Origin: Spirochaetaceae bacterium | GTDB lineage: Bacteria; Spirochaetota; Spirochaetia; Treponematales; Breznakiellaceae | Assembly (NCBI GenBank): GCA_031279015.1 | Contig: JAITJI010000102.1 | Coordinates: 20,057-84,056 of the forward strand | Length of the DNA stretch: 64,000 nucleotides | Direction of reading: 5' to 3' | Part shown: one piece after another, positions 59,982 to 64,000 of the stretch | Position numbering within the stretch: position 1 is the stretch's first letter | Layout of the letters: the number at the start of each line of letters is the position of its first letter | Notes under the pieces: model-generated | Seen by the model: only the letters and a program-made list of their open reading frames with translations | The model's database searches: none | What the model was told of the DNA's origin: nothing | Made by a program: the position numbers and the translations under genes

Positions 59982-60460
59982 ACCGGATCGCCATAAACGC
60001 GGAAGGAGTCCCCCTTCCCCCTTGGACAGGGGCGGCGAATCGATATATCCTTAAGGTGCTTGGGGCCCTCGGTAAGGATCGCTGGGATCTTTCACTGCTC
60101 TTCTGCGACGACGCCTGTATCAGGGGTTTGAACGCCCGGTACCGGAAGCGGGACGAGGCTACGGATGTGCTGTCCTTTGCCCTGGGGGAATCCCTTTGGG
60201 ACGAGGCGGGGGAAGAATGGTTTTTGCCGGGGGATATCGTCGTATCCCTGGAAACCCTGGCGAAAAACGCCCGGTATTTTAAGGTAAGTCAGGATGAGGA
60301 ATTGCGCCGCCTCCTGGTTCACGGCATCCTGCATCTTGCCGGCATGGATCATGGTACCAATGAAGCCGCAGAACCTATGCTGGAAGTGCAGGAAAAATTG
60401 CTGGTGAAATTCGCCCGGGAGCGGATCCTGCCCCAGGATGTCGCGTGGGAAGTACCATGA
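59978..60460 (+). CDS. ybeY: rRNA maturation endoribonuclease YbeY
   Basis: A 160-residue metal-dependent RNase needed for 16S rRNA 3'-end processing. The zinc site is intact: HGILHLAGMDH, with the upstream motif KRDEATDVLSFAL. It overlaps the HD gene by 4 bases and the next gene by 4 bases. phoH-HD-ybeY is a common bacterial cluster. Confidence 0.95.
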   Translation: MNRIAINAEGVPLPPWTGAANRYILKVLGALGKDRWDLSLLFCDDACIRGLNARYRKRDEATDVLSFALGESLWDEAGEEWFLPGDIVVSLETLAKNARYFKVSQDEELRRLLVHGILHLAGMDHGTNEAAEPMLEVQEKLLVKFARERILPQDVAWEVP

Positions 60461-61236
60461 GTGTGGGAACAAAAGTAAAGGCCCTTTTCAAAAAAGGGGA
60501 CATGGATAAAAAAACCTTCCGGACCCTTGAGTCGGATCAGCAGGAGATGATCCGGGGGGTGGTGGAGTTATCGGATACCACCGTTAAGGAAGTCATGCTG
60601 CCCCGGATCGATACGGTTTTTCTCTCCGCCGATACCGGGCGGGACGAATTGCTGGCGACGATCTCCGAAAGCGGCCATTCCCGGTTCCCGGTATACCAGG
60701 ATACCATTGACAACGTCATTGGCATCCTCTATGTAAAGGATGTGCTCAAGAGTCTGGTTCGCAACGAATCCTTTTCTATCCGCAGTCTCCTCCGGAAACC
60801 TTTTTTTGTCCCCCTTTCAAAACATATCGACGAACTCCTCCGGGAACTGCGGCGGCGCCGGGTGCATATTGCGGTGGTAGTGGATGAATACGGCGGCGTT
60901 TCGGGGATCGTCTGTATGGAAGATATTATCGAAGAAATAATCGGGGATATTCAGGACGAATTCGACAACGAACAGGAGGATGTCCTACAGTTGGCACAGG
61001 ATGCCTGGCTCTGCGATGCCCGGGTGAATCTGGAAGACCTCTCCGAAAAGATCGGTGTGGAACTGCCGGCGGAAGATTTTGATACCCTGGGGGGCTTTGT
61101 CTTTGATCTCTTTGGGAAGATCCCGGTTAAATATGAAAAGGCTGTCTATGCGGGCCATGACTTTATCGTTCAGGATATGGAAGGTCACAAGATCAACACC
61201 GTCAAAATAGTGCTTAAAAGGGAACATAGCCCATGA
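60457..61236 (+). CDS. tlyC: CBS-pair CorC/HlyC-domain protein (TlyC-like)
   Basis: A 259-residue soluble protein with two CBS domains (about 55-180, containing VMLPRIDTVFLS and VVVDEYGGVSGIVCMEDIIEEIIG) and a C-terminal CorC/HlyC transport-associated domain (about 190-259). It lacks the N-terminal membrane domain of full CorC-type transporters. Called hemolysin TlyC in some spirochaetes by name only; a role in Mg2+ or Co2+ handling is more likely. The start overlaps ybeY. Confidence 0.9.
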   Translation: MSVGTKVKALFKKGDMDKKTFRTLESDQQEMIRGVVELSDTTVKEVMLPRIDTVFLSADTGRDELLATISESGHSRFPVYQDTIDNVIGILYVKDVLKSLVRNESFSIRSLLRKPFFVPLSKHIDELLRELRRRRVHIAVVVDEYGGVSGIVCMEDIIEEIIGDIQDEFDNEQEDVLQLAQDAWLCDARVNLEDLSEKIGVELPAEDFDTLGGFVFDLFGKIPVKYEKAVYAGHDFIVQDMEGHKINTVKIVLKREHSP

Positions 61237-63242
61237 CTTTCACCGGCGGGGAGGGGTCCCATGCCCCTCTAAAGGGTTTGTTTCTCCCTGTCTTGATCTT
61301 CAGCCTGACCCTTGGGGGGCCTGCCTGTCTTCATGCCCGGAACCAGGCCGCCGGGCTCTATGAACAGGGCCGGGCCTTCATGATCGCCGAAGACTGGTAT
61401 TCCGCGGCGGAATCTTTCCTTGAGTGTCTGCGCGTAAGCCCTGCCTACGCCGAAGCGGTCGCTTCTCTGGCGGAGTGTTACTACGAATTGGGGGAATTTG
61501 ATCAGGCCCTCTCCTGGGTGCGGAAGGCCCGGATCCAGGCCCGGGGGAACATGGACCTGGCAAATCTGGAAGCCTTTACCCTCATTGCCCTTGGACAGTT
61601 GGATGCGGCGGCGGACATTGTCAGGGATGTTCTTTCCCGGGAACCCTATAACCGGGACGCCGTCTTTGCCGCAGCGGAACTGGACATTAGCCGGGGCAGG
61701 GCGGGGGATGCCCTTGTCCGGTACCGGGAGGCGGAACGCCGGTACCCCGACGATAGGCGGGTCCTCGTCTCCCTGGCCCTGGTCCTGGGGTCTCTGGGAG
61801 ATACGGAGGCCGCCCGTTCCTGTATTGAACGGGCGCTCCTGAACCACGGCGGGGATTACCGGGTGTATTACTATGCAGCCTACCTTGATGCCCAGGCGGG
61901 ACGTTTAGCCCAGGCTATCCGGTATGCCGAACAGTCCCTGTTTTACCGGCCCGGTTACGGCCCGGCCCGGTCGCTTCTTGCAAGCCTCAGGTACCGTTCA
62001 GGTCAATTTGAGGAGGCCGCCCGCCTTGCCGATGAGATCATCGCCCGGTCCCGGAACGATATTGGCGCCTGGTACTTAAAGGGTTTGTCCTATATCCGCC
62101 TGGGCCGCCGGAACGAGGCCATAACCATCCTCTCCACCGCCCTGGGTATCGATCCGGAGGATGAATTTGTCCGGAGCACCCTGGAGGATCTTCTGGCGTC
62201 GGATACCGCCCTGGAAGATCCCGTCCGTATCCGCTGGGCTTCCTGGCATTTCAACCGTGCCCGGGACTATCGTTCCCGGAACCTCACGGATCAGGCCCTC
62301 TTTGAATACCGCCGGGGTCTGAGACTTAACCCCTACGCCGCAGACCGCCGGGAGTACGCCGAACTTCTGCGGCTCCGGGGTTTTCCGGGCCGGTATCTTG
62401 AGGAGCTGCGGTTTATGCAGAGCCTGGGGTTGGCGGACCGTTCCATTGACGACGCCGTGGAGGCATACGATTCGCTTTTGACGGATTCCCTCTCCAGACG
62501 CTGGTCCGTCAATCCCGTGGAAATTGCCCGCCGTCATTGGAATATCGCAGTTTTTTCGGTAGCCTCCCAGTCGGCTTTTTTTCATGCCGACGCCGGTATC
62601 ACCGCCGCCTCCTATATCAAGGATCTCCTTGTCCATGACCGGAATATCGGCGCCGCCGACCTGGAGCCCCGGCAACCCTCGTTTTCCGATGCATTCCGGG
62701 CGGCCCGGGAAGGGGGGCTGGACTATTTTCTTCTGGTTTCCGTTTCCGAGAGTGAACGGGACCTGTCCATCAAGGGGGAACTCTTTGTCGGCAGGACCGG
62801 TTCCCCTGCGGGGGTGTTTTACGCCTACCGTACCGGCTCCGACCGTCTGCGGAACGCTTCCCGGGGCATCACGGAAGCCCTTGCCAGGTCCCTGCCCTTC
62901 CGGGGGATACTCCTGGCCCGCAGGGCCTCCCAGGGGCTCATCGACAAAGGCCGGGCCGACGGGGTGGAACCGGACACGGTATATGAGGTGGTTAAACAAG
63001 GCCGCCCGGGGATTTTAAATGAAGGAATCGGACTCAGTTACAGTGCCGATGATGTGGTAGGAACCCTGCTCATTGGAGAGATCAGCGAAGAGATCAGTTC
63101 CGGCGCCCTGACCCGGAACGGATTTTTCGACCGCATTGCCCCGGGGGATGAGATTATTTTACAGAAACAGAAGACCGAGACCGCCGCCCCGGAAGCTGCG
63201 TCCAATCCGGAACTGCGGACCCTCCTGCGGACCCTGCGCTGA
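61233..63242 (+). CDS. Exported TPR-repeat protein
   Basis: A 669-residue protein. A signal peptide (residues about 15-34, GLFLPVLIFSLTLGGPACLHA) is followed by roughly ten tetratricopeptide repeats (about 38-400, for example AAESFLECLRVSPAYAEAVA and YLKGLSYIRLGRRNEAITIL), then a beta-rich C-terminal domain (SEISSGALTRNGFFDRI-like strands) near residues 560-640. T. pallidum has a similar TPR gene next to tlyC. Probably a periplasmic protein-complex scaffold; partners unknown. The start overlaps tlyC by 4 bases. Confidence 0.85.
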   Translation: MTFTGGEGSHAPLKGLFLPVLIFSLTLGGPACLHARNQAAGLYEQGRAFMIAEDWYSAAESFLECLRVSPAYAEAVASLAECYYELGEFDQALSWVRKARIQARGNMDLANLEAFTLIALGQLDAAADIVRDVLSREPYNRDAVFAAAELDISRGRAGDALVRYREAERRYPDDRRVLVSLALVLGSLGDTEAARSCIERALLNHGGDYRVYYYAAYLDAQAGRLAQAIRYAEQSLFYRPGYGPARSLLASLRYRSGQFEEAARLADEIIARSRNDIGAWYLKGLSYIRLGRRNEAITILSTALGIDPEDEFVRSTLEDLLASDTALEDPVRIRWASWHFNRARDYRSRNLTDQALFEYRRGLRLNPYAADRREYAELLRLRGFPGRYLEELRFMQSLGLADRSIDDAVEAYDSLLTDSLSRRWSVNPVEIARRHWNIAVFSVASQSAFFHADAGITAASYIKDLLVHDRNIGAADLEPRQPSFSDAFRAAREGGLDYFLLVSVSESERDLSIKGELFVGRTGSPAGVFYAYRTGSDRLRNASRGITEALARSLPFRGILLARRASQGLIDKGRADGVEPDTVYEVVKQGRPGILNEGIGLSYSADDVVGTLLIGEISEEISSGALTRNGFFDRIAPGDEIILQKQKTETAAPEAASNPELRTLLRTLR

Positions 63243-63349
63243 AAACCGTATCGTATACCGCTGTCTTTCCGGCGCTTGGTGTAATCACGAAAATTTGACC
63301 CGGGTACAGTGGCGGCCCTATATGGTCCTCCTGTAACGTTTACGGTTTC

Positions 63350-64000
63350 TTATAGTTTTACCGATCCCTTAAGCAGATCCGTACCTGCGCTGCTGGTACC
63401 GATATACACCTCGTATTCTATATGCTCCAGCTCAAAACCGGGAATACGGGGATTGTACCATTCCAGTTTCTCAAAGGGGCAGGAAAGATCGACAATACGG
63501 CTTTGGCCGGGATCAAGCTCCACCCGGGCGAAGCCGCGCAGAAGTTTAAGCGGCCGGTCCACGGCGGAGCGGCTAAAGCCGATGTACAACTGCACTACCT
63601 CGGCCCCCCTGCGGTTTCCGGTATTGGTAAGGGTGCAGGACGCCGCCACCGCGCCGTCCTTAACGCCGAATCGGCCTTCGCTTATCTTAAAGGTGGTGTA
63701 GGAAAGGCCAAAGCCGTAGGGGTACAGCGGAGTCTTGCCCTCTTTTTCCAGTTTGGCGTAACCGTGGTAGTAATCGTACCACTGGTTCGTGGTATCCCAG
63801 TTGACCTGGGGCAGATCGGTTTCGTGCAGGGGCTGGACATAGGGCAGCTTCCCGCTGGGGTTAACGTCGCCAAAGAGGATCTGGGCTATGGCGGCGCCGC
63901 CTTCCTGGCCGGGGTAATAGGCCATCAGGATGCCGCCCACCTTGTCCACCCATTCGGTCATCATAGTGGTATTGCCGCCGATAATCACCGCCGCGGAATT
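63350..64000 (-). CDS. Glycoside hydrolase family 3 protein (C-terminal part)
   Basis: At least 216 C-terminal residues are visible; the frame runs off the window end. It fits the GH3 C-terminal domain (NSAAVIIGGN, YYPGQEGGAAIAQILFGDVNPSGKLP, YPYGFGLSYTTF) followed by a fibronectin-type-III-like domain (ASCTLTNTGNRRGAEVVQLY). Beta-glucosidase or beta-xylosidase type activity is usual. The catalytic Asp domain lies upstream of the window. Convergent with the TPR gene. Confidence 0.93.
   Translation of the reverse strand, partial: NSAAVIIGGNTTMMTEWVDKVGGILMAYYPGQEGGAAIAQILFGDVNPSGKLPYVQPLHETDLPQVNWDTTNQWYDYYHGYAKLEKEGKTPLYPYGFGLSYTTFKISEGRFGVKDGAVAASCTLTNTGNRRGAEVVQLYIGFSRSAVDRPLKLLRGFARVELDPGQSRIVDLSCPFEKLEWYNPRIPGFELEHIEYEVYIGTSSAGTDLLKGSVKL

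Noticed and set aside
63243..63349. Terminator between the TPR gene and the glycoside hydrolase
   Set aside because: No stable stem with a T-run could be found in this convergent gap.
1..64000. tRNA, rRNA, riboswitch or insertion-sequence elements
   Set aside because: Gaps between genes were read for cloverleaf sequences, known riboswitch cores and terminal inverted repeats with transposase frames; none was seen.

Overview
The window is a gene-dense stretch of a spirochaete chromosome, most likely from the Treponemataceae and probably a higher-GC, gut-type treponeme relative. Three things point there. Two FlaA flagellar-sheath genes sit beside a class II fructose-bisphosphate aldolase. A single run carries mraZ, rsmH, ftsL, murF, mraY, ftsW, ftsQ, ftsA, ftsZ, a xer gene, a TPR gene, dprA, topA, a second xer gene, hslVU and flgBC-fliEFGHIJ, an order matching the long cell-wall, division and flagellar run known from Borrelia and Treponema. 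Many reading frames are treponeme-type hypotheticals. The species cannot be fixed from the sequence alone. I saw no tRNA, rRNA, CRISPR array, insertion sequence, phage or other clear mobile element.

Layout. 1-2.6 kb: end of a TRAP solute-binding protein and a fused TRAP permease. 2.7-4.8 kb (minus): a group 2 sigma-70 factor and a LysM protein with a decayed LytM domain. 5.0-9.6 kb: a CYTH protein, then a complete Na+-pumping oxaloacetate decarboxylase (gamma, alpha, beta) with unusual biotinyl-domain architecture. 9.7-14.7 kb: an Lnb/DUF4105-like membrane protein, lipoate genes (lipA, separate small and large lipoate-ligase parts) and two hypotheticals. 14.7-15.1 kb: the only long non-coding gap. 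15.1-16.7 kb: parvulin and GAF/HD-GYP proteins. 16.7-20.6 kb (minus): infC, rpmI, rplT, a ZapB-like gene, a zapA-manA fusion and a DUF188 gene. 20.8-26.3 kb: membrane protein, fba, hypothetical, two flaA genes and a nuclease-like gene pair.

26.4-50.6 kb is the large plus-strand cluster, starting at a textbook MraZ operator and running through peptidoglycan precursor synthesis, divisome assembly, chromosome processing, HslVU protease and the flagellar basal body/export apparatus. 50.7-56.4 kb (minus) holds a six-gene run: nicotinate phosphoribosyltransferase, two hypotheticals, a TGS-domain uridine-kinase-like protein and two-subunit class I fumarase. 56.6-63.2 kb has phoH, a 7TM-HD phosphodiesterase, ybeY, a tlyC-like CBS gene and a TPR protein. 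The window ends inside a family 3 glycoside hydrolase on the minus strand.

Most notable observations: ftsA has no ATG, GTG or TTG that would retain its nucleotide-binding loop, but has a CTG behind a perfect Shine-Dalgarno; ZapA is fused in frame to phosphomannose isomerase; OadB carries a biotinyl-like domain without the lysine while OadA carries two biotinylation sites; and several genes without a Shine-Dalgarno have a -10-like element placed so that transcription would begin at or next to the start codon.
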